Assembly: GCA_017529175.1 (NCBI GenBank)
Contig: JAFXNX010000198.1
Coordinates: forward strand, 1-8,481
Reading direction: 5' to 3'
DNA length: 8,481 nucleotides
Source of the DNA: Clostridia bacterium
GTDB lineage: Bacteria > Bacillota_A > Clostridia > Oscillospirales > CAG-272
Part shown: positions 1-7,010 of the stretch, in pieces
Layout: each line of letters starts with the position of its first letter
How positions within the stretch are numbered: position 1 is the first letter of the stretch
Made by a program: the position numbers and the translations under genes
The notes under the pieces: generated by a model
What the model was told of the DNA's origin: nothing
The model's input: the letters and a program-made list of their open reading frames with translations, nothing else
Database searches by the model: none

Positions 1-1217
1 ACCATGAGGTTGAGCCACGTGCTGTAGTCGCCGGTGAAGTCGGCAACGTCCGAGAAAACGCCTGAACCTGTAAGAAGGGACATCGTAAATGAATCCGACG
101 CCAAAAGTTCTGCCGCGCTGACCTGTGAAAACAGCTTATCGCCTATATAAACTTTCTGCGTATTAATAAGGGCGTTAAGGATCGGACTTATCTCATTCCA
201 TGTATACGAGTTGCCCGTAAGCTCTCCGCAAGCGTTATAAGCGGCGTTGAGCTTGCTCTTGCTTGCATTGAGTGCGGTGATCCAATCGCTCATTCCCGCA
301 TGGCAGTATTCACCGTAAGCGGTGTAAAGATCTGATATGCTTCTGTCGGGATCGCGTATCTCGTTTGCTATCGTTGTTATGTTTTCAGCTCCGTTTGCAG
401 CCGCGCTTGCGATCATGCCGTAACGAAGGGACGTCTCAATGTTGCTGAACGAGGTCTGAAGCGATGAAATTATGTTTTTCAAAACTGTAACATTAGCATC
501 GGTGAATCTCGCATCAGGCGATGTATTGTGTGTTATAAGTATAGAAACAAGTCCGTTTCCGTTATTGTTGATAGCGCTCAAAGCGACGGTTTTTGCGCTG
601 TTGGCGTAAGAGCTGACGTAAGTTTTAGCAAGGCTTATCAAATTGTTCGCTGATGCTGAGCCGGTCGTAGTTCCGAGCGCGCGTACGCCATAAGTCTGAT
701 TTGCGGTAAGACCGAATTTGCCGGAATTGTATACGGCGCTGACGGGGTTGCCGTCAAGCTCGGTGATACGTCCGTCGGTACCGTAGTTCGGAAGCGTGAT
801 CGGAGCGTTCGGATTTATGTTGTACCCGTTGCCGTCTGCAGCAATACCTTGTACTACGAGCTGAGAGGGCATAAGCTGGATCTCGCCGAGGCCGTATGAC
901 GTATCGGAGAGGTCTACGATATTACCCCATGTGAGGTTGCTCGCAACAACTCCCGAAACGGAAGAGGACGAGCCGATCCTTGTCTGGATAGTTGTAAGAT
1001 CCGCTCTTGTCTGCGCGTTGAGAAGCGCGATCTCAAGGCTTCCGTTTGCGCCGACGCTCGTTGCGATGCCTGTAACTTCCGGAGCTGTTGAAAGCGTCAA
1101 CCATGCGAACGTGGAAGTAATGATGAGAACTGTTGCGATAAGCAGCGATATTGCCGCAGACAACAGCTTCTTCTTGGTAAACCTCACTTCCTGGTTGTTC
1201 TTGATGTTGGTTTTCAT
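1..1217 (-). CDS. Exported/membrane-anchored protein of unknown function, paralog of its upstream neighbour (3' end missing)
   Basis: The frame is open from ATG at 1217 to the window edge: 405 codons with no stop, so the C-terminus lies outside. The start is set by AGGAGG at 1223-1228, 5 nt upstream. The N-terminus is charged (residues 1-17, with KKK at 15-17), then a hydrophobic segment at about 18-40 ends in TFAWLTLS. That resembles the export or anchor segments of TasA/camelysin (SipW-type) proteins, but this is only a resemblance. The mature part is rich in Asn, Ser, Thr and Ala and probably largely helical. Blocks shared with the 620-residue neighbour include GSLEIALL, WGNIVDLS, TDGRITELD, YGVRALGT, KVYIG and SGVFSDVADFTGDYS. 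It lies 43 nt downstream of that gene with no terminator between, so it should be co-transcribed. I do not recognise a named family. The role is unknown; a structural surface protein is a guess. Confidence 0.88.
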   Translation of the reverse strand, partial: MKTNIKNNQEVRFTKKKLLSAAISLLIATVLIITSTFAWLTLSTAPEVTGIATSVGANGSLEIALLNAQTRADLTTIQTRIGSSSSVSGVVASNLTWGNIVDLSDTSYGLGEIQLMPSQLVVQGIAADGNGYNINPNAPITLPNYGTDGRITELDGNPVSAVYNSGKFGLTANQTYGVRALGTTTGSASANNLISLAKTYVSSYANSAKTVALSAINNNGNGLVSILITHNTSPDARFTDANVTVLKNIISSLQTSFSNIETSLRYGMIASAAANGAENITTIANEIRDPDRSISDLYTAYGEYCHAGMSDWITALNASKSKLNAAYNACGELTGNSYTWNEISPILNALINTQKVYIGDKLFSQVSAAELLASDSFTMSLLTGSGVFSDVADFTGDYSTWLNLM

Positions 1218-1222
1218 TTTTG

Positions 1223-1228
1223 CCTCCT
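1223..1228 (-). promoter_or_regulatory. Strong ribosome binding site of the edge-truncated paralog
   Basis: AGGAGG on the minus strand lies 5 nt before ATG 1217. It fixes the start of the partial gene. The 43-nt gap to the upstream stop holds no other recognisable signal. This site is much better than that of the upstream paralog, so the second gene may be translated more efficiently from the shared transcript. Confidence 0.8.
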
Positions 1229-1260
1229 GAAAACTTTATATTATTTTTTCTTATTTACCT

Positions 1261-3123
1261 TTAATTCTGTACCGGGATCAGTTCCGTGTTTGTTGCGAAC
1301 TGCAGATTCAGCTTTGCTTCGACTGTAGTTCCGGAGATAGCTGTGAGTGAATTATCTATAGCGTCTCCGTCGAGCCATACTATCGCGCTGACGATCACGG
1401 GCGTGTTCTTCGGGAGATCGACGATCTTTGACAGGTCATCGTTACGCTCTCCCATTTCGATCGAATTACCTGCCGGAGTATAATCATAGTTGTAAAGCTT
1501 TGCGCTGAGTGTTCCGTCATCGTTGCTGTAGTTTGATACGTTGAGCTTTGCCATGCTCAAAACTTCCCCGCGCGAGTCAACGAACGTCACGCGTATCGCA
1601 TTCATTATCTTAACGATCGCCTCTTCGCTTAAGTTGTTCGAAGTGAACGACATAAAGCTGCCGAGCCCTCGATCTGTTTCATTTTCAGCGGTTTTGTTGG
1701 TTTGTCCTTCTGCCGAAAGGAGAAGGGAAGCGTTGTCCGCATTTGATCTGAACGCAAGGTCGACGACGTAACCGCAAATATCTTTGATCTCCGAGGTATC
1801 GACCGTACCGCTTGCGGCGGAAAGGTCGTTTACGATACCTGAAAGTAAATCGAGATTACCGGTCTCGTTTCCCGTCCTCACCGCTATCTCATGGTCAAAC
1901 TGTTCGCGCTCTCCTGTCCAGCCTGTTGTGTTTGCGCTGTAATTGCCGACGTAATTTGCGATATGAGAGAGTATTCCGCTTTCCGGCATGACTGTTATTG
2001 CGGTTCCGATAGAAAAGGTCGGATCGTTTTCAAATTCTACTTCGCCTATATATATTTTTTTAGTATCTGCAAAAAACTCGATGACAGAAGCAAGCTGTTC
2101 TTCGGTGTCAGAGGTTCCGAGAAGCGTTTCGAGGGATCCTCTCGCCGATGCCGCAGTCCTTTTCATACTTTCAATCTCGTTTGCCCAGCCTGTGATAGCA
2201 GTACTGCCGGAAAAAGTAAACGGCAGAGTTGCGATCGCTCGAGATAAAGGCGTCTCGTAATTTGAGAGGGTACCGTACGTTTGTATGAACTGTTCTTCAT
2301 CTGCAACTTCTGACGAAGCTATGGCTATGACGCCTTGTCTTAACGAGAACTGAATGTTGTCGAGTACGGTTTCAAGATCACATGTCAGATCAATCAACGA
2401 GTTGATCTCGCCGTCAGTTATCTCGATACTTGAATTTCTTATAATTATATCGAATAAAGCAGTCCCGTTATTAAGCAGCGCTTCCTTTGCAGACTGACGC
2501 GCTATGTTTATTGAGGATATCAGAGACGACTTCGCGGTCATCAGCGCTTTTTGCTGCGGCGTCAGATCATTTGCGGTGCCGACGGCGCGAACTCCGTAGG
2601 ATTGACGCGAAGTGTTTACCGTGAATGTTTCTCCGGCGAACGTTCCGCTTACGGAGTTTGAATCGAGCGCGCTGACTCTGCCGTCTTCTCCGAATTTAGG
2701 GAGCTTAAGGATACTGTTTCCGATACTCGTGATGCCGGAACGTCTCGTGGCGTCCAGCATAGTGGGATAAAGCTCGATCTTTTGGAGTCCGTAAACATCG
2801 CCGGAAAGATCAACAAGATTTCCCCACAAAAGGTTTGCTTCTTCCATATTCGGCATATCGAGAGACGAGCCGATACCTGTTTTGATCTGCGAAGGGTCCT
2901 CGTATGTATCCGTAGAGAGAAGGGCGATCTCAAGCGCGCCGTTAGACGATACGGTCGTTGAGACTGCCTCGACCGTCGGGCGTGTAGACAGAGCGAGCCA
3001 CGCAAAAGTAGCCGCTACGCCCAACACGGAGATCAGAAGCAGCAGTATGATCGATATTTTAAGCCGGCGCCTAAGAGAGCGCCGCTCAGATTTACTATCG
3101 GTAACGTACTCGTTCTTTGTCAT
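1261..3123 (-). CDS. 620-residue exported/membrane-anchored protein of unknown function (tandem paralog)
   Basis: Complete gene from ATG 3123 to TAA 1261. Residues 1-20 are basic (RRSLRRR at 14-20). A hydrophobic helix follows at about 21-44, ending in TFAWLALS, which predicts a signal or anchor with the rest outside the cell. The following segment has NGALEIALL (61-69), WGNLVDLS (100-107), DGRVSALD (147-154) and YGVRAVGT (176-183), all matched in the downstream paralog. The middle (about 190-350) looks helical. The C-terminal part (about 505-610) has alternating beta-like hydrophobic patterning with VWLDGD (582-587) and KLNLQFA (604-610), suggesting a beta-sandwich. No catalytic motif, LPXTG anchor or S-layer homology domain is visible. 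Start support is moderate: GAGGTG at 3137-3142 lies 13 nt from the ATG, which is long, but no better start precedes the hydrophobic helix. It is first in a two-gene transcript behind a perfect sigma-A promoter. Function is unknown; a surface or filament component is inferred. Confidence 0.9.
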   Translation of the reverse strand: MTKNEYVTDSKSERRSLRRRLKISIILLLLISVLGVAATFAWLALSTRPTVEAVSTTVSSNGALEIALLSTDTYEDPSQIKTGIGSSLDMPNMEEANLLWGNLVDLSGDVYGLQKIELYPTMLDATRRSGITSIGNSILKLPKFGEDGRVSALDSNSVSGTFAGETFTVNTSRQSYGVRAVGTANDLTPQQKALMTAKSSLISSINIARQSAKEALLNNGTALFDIIIRNSSIEITDGEINSLIDLTCDLETVLDNIQFSLRQGVIAIASSEVADEEQFIQTYGTLSNYETPLSRAIATLPFTFSGSTAITGWANEIESMKRTAASARGSLETLLGTSDTEEQLASVIEFFADTKKIYIGEVEFENDPTFSIGTAITVMPESGILSHIANYVGNYSANTTGWTGEREQFDHEIAVRTGNETGNLDLLSGIVNDLSAASGTVDTSEIKDICGYVVDLAFRSNADNASLLLSAEGQTNKTAENETDRGLGSFMSFTSNNLSEEAIVKIMNAIRVTFVDSRGEVLSMAKLNVSNYSNDDGTLSAKLYNYDYTPAGNSIEMGERNDDLSKIVDLPKNTPVIVSAIVWLDGDAIDNSLTAISGTTVEAKLNLQFATNTELIPVQN

Positions 3124-3164
3124 AATGGTTTATCAGCACCTCAAAATATCAACGGATGAATTTT

Positions 3165-3193
3165 CTGAAAATTACAAGAAAAGCCATTTTCAG
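3165..3193 (-). other. Stem-loop in the 5' leader of the paralog operon
   Basis: CTGAAAAT and ATTTTCAG form a perfect 8-bp stem (3186-3193 with 3165-3172) around a 13-nt loop. It lies about 17 nt after the expected transcript start near 3210 and about 40 nt before the ATG. No known riboswitch consensus was recognised. It may protect the 5' end of the mRNA, but it is AT-rich and could be incidental. Confidence 0.35.
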
Positions 3194-3216
3194 TTTTATA
3201 TACAATAATCAAGTAT

Positions 3217-3245
3217 ATTATAATAAAATATATAAAAAATGTCAA
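3217..3245 (-). promoter_or_regulatory. Consensus sigma-A promoter of the paralog operon
   Basis: The -35 box TTGACA (3240-3245) and -10 box TATAAT (3217-3222) on the minus strand both match consensus exactly and are 17 nt apart. They sit between the terminator of the S1-domain gene and the start of the 620-residue gene, giving a leader of about 87 nt. A perfect promoter suggests high, largely constitutive transcription unless an unseen regulator acts. Confidence 0.85.
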
Positions 3246-3284
3246 GTATTACCTTAACATGATTATAATAATTATTAATAAAGA

Positions 3285-3306
3285 CCGCCCTTTTGAATAA
3301 GGGCGG
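3285..3306 (-). terminator. Rho-independent terminator of the S1-domain gene
   Basis: CCGCCCTT (3285-3292) and AAGGGCGG (3299-3306) form a perfect GC-rich 8-bp stem with a 6-nt loop. On the minus strand it begins 9 nt after the TAA of the S1-domain gene and is followed by TCTTT and a T/A-rich tract. It separates this gene from the paralog operon. Confidence 0.85.
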
Positions 3307-3315
3307 CTGTTCGTG

Positions 3316-4260
3316 TTAAAATACCGTTTCGATGATCTTCGCGCATCCTTCGGGCGAATATCTCCAACGGTCGATATGACGGACTTTTGACGTGTCGGTA
3401 TAGTATTTCAGCGGAGGGGCGTCCGGATCTTTCGCGTATGAATCTATTATCGCGAGCTTGACCTTCATCCGCTCTTTGATTATATTTTTTATGTAGACCG
3501 CGCAGACGTCGCCTTCCGCAACGCCGCTTTTTCGTTCCGCAAGCCCCGCGAGATTCGGAGAGAGTTCGACGAATATCCCGTAATCCTCGATCCCGCGGAC
3601 GATCCCTGCGACCGTGGAGCCGATCTCGAACGACGCGGCGTTCTCCTCCCACGTTCCGAGAAGTTCGCGAAGAGTAAGATAGATCCTGCCACTGTCTGGA
3701 TCAATGCTTTTTACGACGGCTTTTATGTCCTCGCCTTTCTTGAGCCGTTCCGACGGATGAGATATCCTTGAGACGGAGATGCAGTCGACGCACAGAAGAG
3801 ACACTATCCCGCAGCCGATGTCCGCGAATGCTCCGAACGGGTCAAGGTGCGTTATCCTCGCGTCTGTGACGTCCCCCGGCGCAAGGTTCGCGATATACTC
3901 GTTCCGGCATTTTTTCTGCGCCGCTTTTCTTGAGAGTACCGGGGTATAATTTCCGTTTTCGGATATAATATCTGTGACGGTGAAACAGACGGGCCGTCCG
4001 ACTCTTGTTATGACGGAAATGTCCCTCGGAGCGCTTTTTCCGTCACCTTCGAGCGCCGCCTCGTCGCGCGGGATTATCCCGCGGAACGCGCCGAGTTTAA
4101 CGATCAGGTCAAGCCCCTCTCCGACGCACGCCTCGGCGATCCCCTCAAGTATTGTTTCCTCTTTCATAGCGCGCTCTAACATTTTGAGCGATGAGGTGTA
4201 AAGTTCGTTCTCGGCTTTTACGATCAGCCGTCCTTCCGGCAGATATGATGTTTCCTTCAT
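3316..4260 (-). CDS. S1-domain RNA-binding protein with three S1-like repeats
   Basis: 314 residues from ATG 4260, chosen because AAGGAG at 4267-4272 lies 6 nt upstream. The frame stays open to a TTG at 4344, but that TTG is part of the likely -35 box, so the longer reading is rejected. Repeat 1 (about 34-110) is divergent and contains LGAFRGIIPRDE and the DISVITRVGRPVCF segment. Repeat 2 (about 128-199) has GDVTDARITHLDPFGAFADIG and ends RIYLTLRELLG. Repeat 3 (about 213-272) has GSTVAGIVRGIEDYGIFVEL. A conserved-looking tail with HIDRWRYSPEG follows at 295-304. S1 repeats are OB-fold RNA-binding modules. Three-repeat proteins of this kind are found in Clostridia and are usually annotated as S1-like, being shorter than full ribosomal protein S1. 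A role in translation or RNA binding in the cytoplasm is inferred. The gene has its own promoter and terminator. Confidence 0.9.
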   Translation of the reverse strand: MKETSYLPEGRLIVKAENELYTSSLKMLERAMKEETILEGIAEACVGEGLDLIVKLGAFRGIIPRDEAALEGDGKSAPRDISVITRVGRPVCFTVTDIISENGNYTPVLSRKAAQKKCRNEYIANLAPGDVTDARITHLDPFGAFADIGCGIVSLLCVDCISVSRISHPSERLKKGEDIKAVVKSIDPDSGRIYLTLRELLGTWEENAASFEIGSTVAGIVRGIEDYGIFVELSPNLAGLAERKSGVAEGDVCAVYIKNIIKERMKVKLAIIDSYAKDPDAPPLKYYTDTSKVRHIDRWRYSPEGCAKIIETVF

Positions 4261-4266
4261 TTTGAT

Positions 4267-4272
4267 CTCCTT
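4267..4272 (-). promoter_or_regulatory. Ribosome binding site that decides the S1-domain gene start
   Basis: AAGGAG on the minus strand is 6 nt before ATG 4260. No comparable site precedes the in-frame TTG at 4344, so this site supports the 314-residue product. Confidence 0.82.
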
Positions 4273-4315
4273 AATATAGCGATGACGGGATCGAAACCAG
4301 AGCTTGCGCCGTACT

Positions 4316-4344
4316 ATGATCTCGTCAGGGCGTGTATTTGTCAA
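4316..4344 (-). promoter_or_regulatory. Likely promoter of the S1-domain gene
   Basis: The minus strand has a perfect -35 box TTGACA (4339-4344), then 17 nt, then GATCAT (4316-4321), which matches 4 of 6 positions of the -10 consensus. The resulting leader would be about 50 nt. The -10 box is weak, so the exact position is less sure than the presence of a promoter here. Confidence 0.5.
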
Positions 4345-4386
4345 TAAAGATTATGAAAAAAACAGAACATATATGCGGTTTAACTA

Positions 4387-4415
4387 TTGATAATTTTTAT
4401 TAATTGAATTATAAT
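4387..4415 (+). promoter_or_regulatory. Sigma-A promoter of the YitT-CNNM operon
   Basis: TTGATA (4387-4392) and a perfect TATAAT (4410-4415) are 17 nt apart on the plus strand. Transcription would start near 4422, leaving a leader of about 39 nt to ATG 4461. This also rules out the in-frame TTG at 4404, which would lie upstream of the transcript start. Confidence 0.8.
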
Positions 4416-4460
4416 AGATTCTGTAGGACTGAATTTATACTGACATTCACGGGGTTTTGT

Positions 4461-5456
4461 ATGAAGAAAAAGAAGTATTCCGAATATTTGTCGGAAATGA
4501 TAGCGTTTTTCGGCGGCGCCGCGCTCTTCGGAGTGTCTATGAATATGTTCCTCTCGCCGGGGAAAGTAGTTATGGGCGGGGTCACCGGTATTGCGTCAAC
4601 TATTAATTTTATATATGATAAAATACCGATAGGCGTTATGATCTTTGCGCTGAATATTCCGCTTCTTTTGATGAATATCAAGGTCAGCGGTTTCAAGTCG
4701 ATGATAAAAACGGTCCTCGGTATCGTCTCGACGTCTGTCGCGATAGACCTCACGACGTTTCTTCCCGCAACGCTGACGGATCCGCTGCTTTGCGCCATCC
4801 TCGGCGGCGTCACTATGGGAACGGGAGCAGGACTTTTGCTCACAAAGGGATATACAACGGGAGGGTCAGACCTTTCCGCGGTCCTTCTTAAAAACAAATT
4901 CAAACGGTTGTCTACGGGACGGCTTATACTGATAATCGACGTATTCGTTGTCGTCGGCGCCGCTCTCGTAATGAAGGACTTTAAGAGCATTATATATTCG
5001 TCGATCTCGATCTTTGCATACAGCGCTTCTATCGACGCCGTTATGGGCGGCTCCGAAAAAGCGAAAATGGCGATAATCATTTCCGCAAAGCAGGACGAGA
5101 TAGCAAAGGCGGTCAGCGAACGCCTCGAGCGCGGGGTTACGTATCTTCACGGCGGCGGCTGGTACACAAAAGAGGATAAGGAAGTCCTCATGTGCGTCGT
5201 GAAACGAAACGAAGAGTACACGCTCAAACAGCTTGTTGAGAAAGTTGACAAGGAAGCTTTTATGATCCTCTGCGACGCGACGGAAGTCCTCGGTATGGGA
5301 TTCAAGCCGATCGAGACAAAATCGCCCGAAGAGGATAAGGAAAAACTGAAACTCGAAAAGAAAAAGAAAAAGGAAGATAGGAAAGAACAAAAAAAGGCGG
5401 CAAAGCTCAAAAAGAAGGAGCAAAAGTCCGCCGCGCGACGCAAAAAATCTAAGTGA
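4461..5456 (+). CDS. YitT family membrane protein (YitT membrane domain plus DUF2179) with lysine-rich tail
   Basis: 331 residues from ATG 4461. The ribosome binding site is poor (GGGG at 4451-4454), but this is the first ATG after the promoter and is followed by MKKKK and then the first membrane helix. Hydrophobic segments lie at about 12-32, 35-50, 57-73, 81-98, 108-126 and 154-171. The family-typical motifs GGVTGIA (39-45) and TTGGSD (132-137) are present. The soluble C-terminal domain (about 203-280) begins MAIIIS, contains RGVTYLHGGGWYT and ends near GMGFKPI, which is the DUF2179 pattern. Members are integral membrane proteins whose function is poorly defined; transport has been proposed. 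The odd part is the last 44 residues, almost all Lys, Glu, Arg, Gln and Ala with a KKKKK run, beyond the normal family end. The gene is followed after 33 nt by the CNNM-type gene, with which it probably forms an operon. Confidence 0.92.
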   Translation: MKKKKYSEYLSEMIAFFGGAALFGVSMNMFLSPGKVVMGGVTGIASTINFIYDKIPIGVMIFALNIPLLLMNIKVSGFKSMIKTVLGIVSTSVAIDLTTFLPATLTDPLLCAILGGVTMGTGAGLLLTKGYTTGGSDLSAVLLKNKFKRLSTGRLILIIDVFVVVGAALVMKDFKSIIYSSISIFAYSASIDAVMGGSEKAKMAIIISAKQDEIAKAVSERLERGVTYLHGGGWYTKEDKEVLMCVVKRNEEYTLKQLVEKVDKEAFMILCDATEVLGMGFKPIETKSPEEDKEKLKLEKKKKKEDRKEQKKAAKLKKKEQKSAARRKKSK

Positions 5457-5489
5457 CGCGCTGTATATTAAGGGGGTATTTTTAATTAA

Positions 5490-6743
5490 ATGGACATATT
5501 TTTGATGGTCCTTTGTATTCTGTTATCCGCGTTTTTTTCATCAGCCGAGACAGCTTACAGCTCGGTGAATAAGATCAAACTAAAAAGCATCGTCGACAAC
5601 GGCTCGAGAAGAGCCGAAGGCGTGCTCGACATAATAGAACGTTACGACCGCTTTCTGACAACAGTCCTGATCGGGAACAACCTCGTCAACATTCTTCTTG
5701 CGACTATCGCCGCCGTGTTCTTCGTGAACAAGGTAAGCGGGGAATACGGGACTACTCTCTCGACGGTCGTTGTAACAGTCGTCGTACTGATATTCGGTGA
5801 GATTACTCCGAAAACGCTTGCAAAAGCGGCACCCGAAAAATACGCTATGGCAATATATCCTGTCGTCAAAGGGCTTGTCATCTTATTCGCGCCTCTCGGT
5901 TTCATCTTTTCGCTTTGGACGAAGCTGATATCGAAAATATCGCGTGTAAAGGAAGACCCGACCATCACCGACGACGAGCTTATCACGATAGTGAACGAAG
6001 CATACAACGAAGGCGGGCTTGACGAGAACGAGAGCGAGCTGATAAGAAACGCCATCGTCTTCGACGACCGCCAGGCGGAGGATATACTGACGCCGAGAGT
6101 TGATATCGTCGCAGTCTCCTGCGACGCGTCGCACAAAGAGATCTCGGAAATCTTCTCCGAAACCGGTTATTCCCGTCTTCCCGTATACGACGGATCCCTT
6201 GACAATATCATAGGCGTTATCCATCAGAAGGACTTTTACGAAGAGATACTCGAGGGACGCAAGGATCTCAAATACATAATGCAAAAACCGATCTTTGTCG
6301 CTCCCACAATGAAGATAAGCAAACTGTTAAAAGAGCTTCAAAGCGAGCAGACTCACGTCGCGGTCGTCGTTGACGAATACGGCGGCACCGCCGGGATCGT
6401 CACGATGGAGGACATCCTCGAAGAGCTCGTCGGAGAGATATGGGACGAACACGACGAGGTGGTAGAGGACGTCGCGGAACTTTCTGACGGAGAATATCTC
6501 GTTCAGGGAACGCTGACTCTTGAAGAGTTCTTTGAGCGCTTTGAGATATCCGATGACGAAAGTGAAGCGGACACGCTCAGCGGCTGGGTCATGGAAAAAC
6601 TCGGCAAGATCCCCGAGGCGGGCGAAAGCTTTGAATACGGCGGCTATGCCTTCACCATTCACGAGATAGTATCCAGAAGGATCACAGAGGTAAAGATCAG
6701 GCGTCTGGAAGAAGACACGGTTGACGAAGACAGCGAAGAATAA
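5490..6743 (+). CDS. CNNM/CorC-type (hemolysin C family) membrane protein: DUF21, CBS pair, CorC domain
   Basis: 417 residues, a usual full length for the family. The DUF21/CNNM membrane domain spans about 1-150: FFSSAETAYSSVNKIKL (15-31), IGNNLVNILLATIAAVFF (61-78) and GEITPKTLAK (103-112) are textbook motifs, with helices at about 1-17, 56-78, 88-107 and 117-140. A CBS pair follows (about 200-320), with ILTPRVDI at 199-206 and DEYGGTAGIVTMEDILEELV at 295-314. The C-terminal CorC_HlyC domain (about 325-405) ends in an acidic tail. Characterised relatives (CorC, MpfA, CNNM) are linked to magnesium or cobalt efflux and homeostasis, with nucleotide binding by the CBS pair; the old haemolysin name is not informative. 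ATG 5490 is preceded by AGGGGG at 5471-5476, 13 nt away and a little far. It is second in an operon with the YitT-type gene, and no terminator lies between them. Confidence 0.94.
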   Translation: MDIFLMVLCILLSAFFSSAETAYSSVNKIKLKSIVDNGSRRAEGVLDIIERYDRFLTTVLIGNNLVNILLATIAAVFFVNKVSGEYGTTLSTVVVTVVVLIFGEITPKTLAKAAPEKYAMAIYPVVKGLVILFAPLGFIFSLWTKLISKISRVKEDPTITDDELITIVNEAYNEGGLDENESELIRNAIVFDDRQAEDILTPRVDIVAVSCDASHKEISEIFSETGYSRLPVYDGSLDNIIGVIHQKDFYEEILEGRKDLKYIMQKPIFVAPTMKISKLLKELQSEQTHVAVVVDEYGGTAGIVTMEDILEELVGEIWDEHDEVVEDVAELSDGEYLVQGTLTLEEFFERFEISDDESEADTLSGWVMEKLGKIPEAGESFEYGGYAFTIHEIVSRRITEVKIRRLEEDTVDEDSEE

Positions 6744-6765
6744 ATTACGGCTCGAACCGTGATTT

Positions 6766-6792
6766 CAGACTGCAGACGATGTCTGCAGTCTG
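6766..6792. repeat. Perfect 12-bp inverted repeat (hairpin) after the CNNM-type gene
   Basis: CAGACTGCAGAC at 6766-6777 is exactly repeated in inverse at 6781-6792 with a 3-nt loop. It begins 23 bp after the stop of the CNNM-type gene. Just before it, ATTACGG and CCGTGAT (6744-6763) can form a second 7-bp stem with one G-U pair. Neither is followed by a T run on either strand, so these are not canonical intrinsic terminators. They may be an mRNA 3'-end structure, a protein-binding dyad or part of a dispersed repeat. Confidence 0.7.
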
Positions 6793-6825
6793 CACCGGAG
6801 CGAGAGAAACGACGGTAGATTTTGT

Positions 6826-6871
6826 GATCTTGCCATCGTCGGCGTAGTGGCATGCGGTAGAGGGCAAGATC
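6826..6871. repeat. Inverted repeat flanking a 28-nt spacer in the convergent intergenic region
   Basis: GATCTTGCC (6826-6834) and GGCAAGATC (6863-6871) form a perfect 9-bp stem around 28 nt. Read on the minus strand, the stretch from about 6880 to the TAA at 6745-6747 is open for about 43 codons and passes through the other hairpin too. It has no ATG with a ribosome binding site, so it is not called as a gene. A short dispersed palindromic element or a decayed gene end is possible. Confidence 0.5.
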
Positions 6872-6884
6872 GAAAAAAACAATG

Positions 6885-6907
6885 ATGGCGGGCATTTTGC
6901 CCGCCAT
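6885..6907. terminator. Probable bidirectional terminator between convergent genes
   Basis: ATGGCGGGCA (6885-6894) and TGCCCGCCAT (6898-6907) form a perfect 10-bp GC-rich stem with a TTT loop. On the minus strand it is followed within about 6 nt by seven T residues (the A run at 6873-6879), which suits the SGNH gene ending at 7011. On the plus strand only TTTA follows, so termination of the CNNM-type operon there would be weaker. Its position between convergent stops supports the call. Confidence 0.7.
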
Positions 6908-7010
6908 TTATCGTATGTTTGCATTATCTCTTTGTGCCGGTTATGCTTGCTTCATCCTTTTGAATTATCTTATCATTGCTGCTCTGCCGAGTTTATCATC
7001 GCTCAATTAT

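Noticed and set aside
931..1230. Plus-strand open frame of 99 codons
   Set aside because: It lies antisense to the N-terminal part of the partial paralog, whose reading is supported by homology to its neighbour and a strong ribosome binding site.
3124..3315. Riboswitch in front of the paralog operon
   Set aside because: The leader is about 87 nt, AT-rich and has one simple hairpin. No known aptamer motif or terminator/antiterminator pair is visible downstream of the promoter.
4261..4344. Longer S1-domain protein starting at TTG 4344
   Set aside because: The TTG is the first half of a TTGACA -35 box and has no ribosome binding site, while ATG 4260 has AAGGAG at ideal spacing. The extra residues also do not look like an S1 domain.
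4404..4460. YitT-type protein starting at TTG 4404
   Set aside because: The TTG lies between the -35 and -10 boxes of the predicted promoter, upstream of the transcript start. The extra residues are not family-like.
4409..5080. 223-codon open frame on the minus strand opposite the YitT-type gene
   Set aside because: It mirrors the plus-strand gene, has no family motif and no ribosome binding site, and the plus-strand reading has clear YitT domains.
6744..6763. GGTTCGAGCC on the minus strand, resembling a tRNA T-arm
   Set aside because: A 5-bp T-stem with a 7-nt loop cannot be formed with correct pairs, and no acceptor, D or anticodon arm surrounds it.
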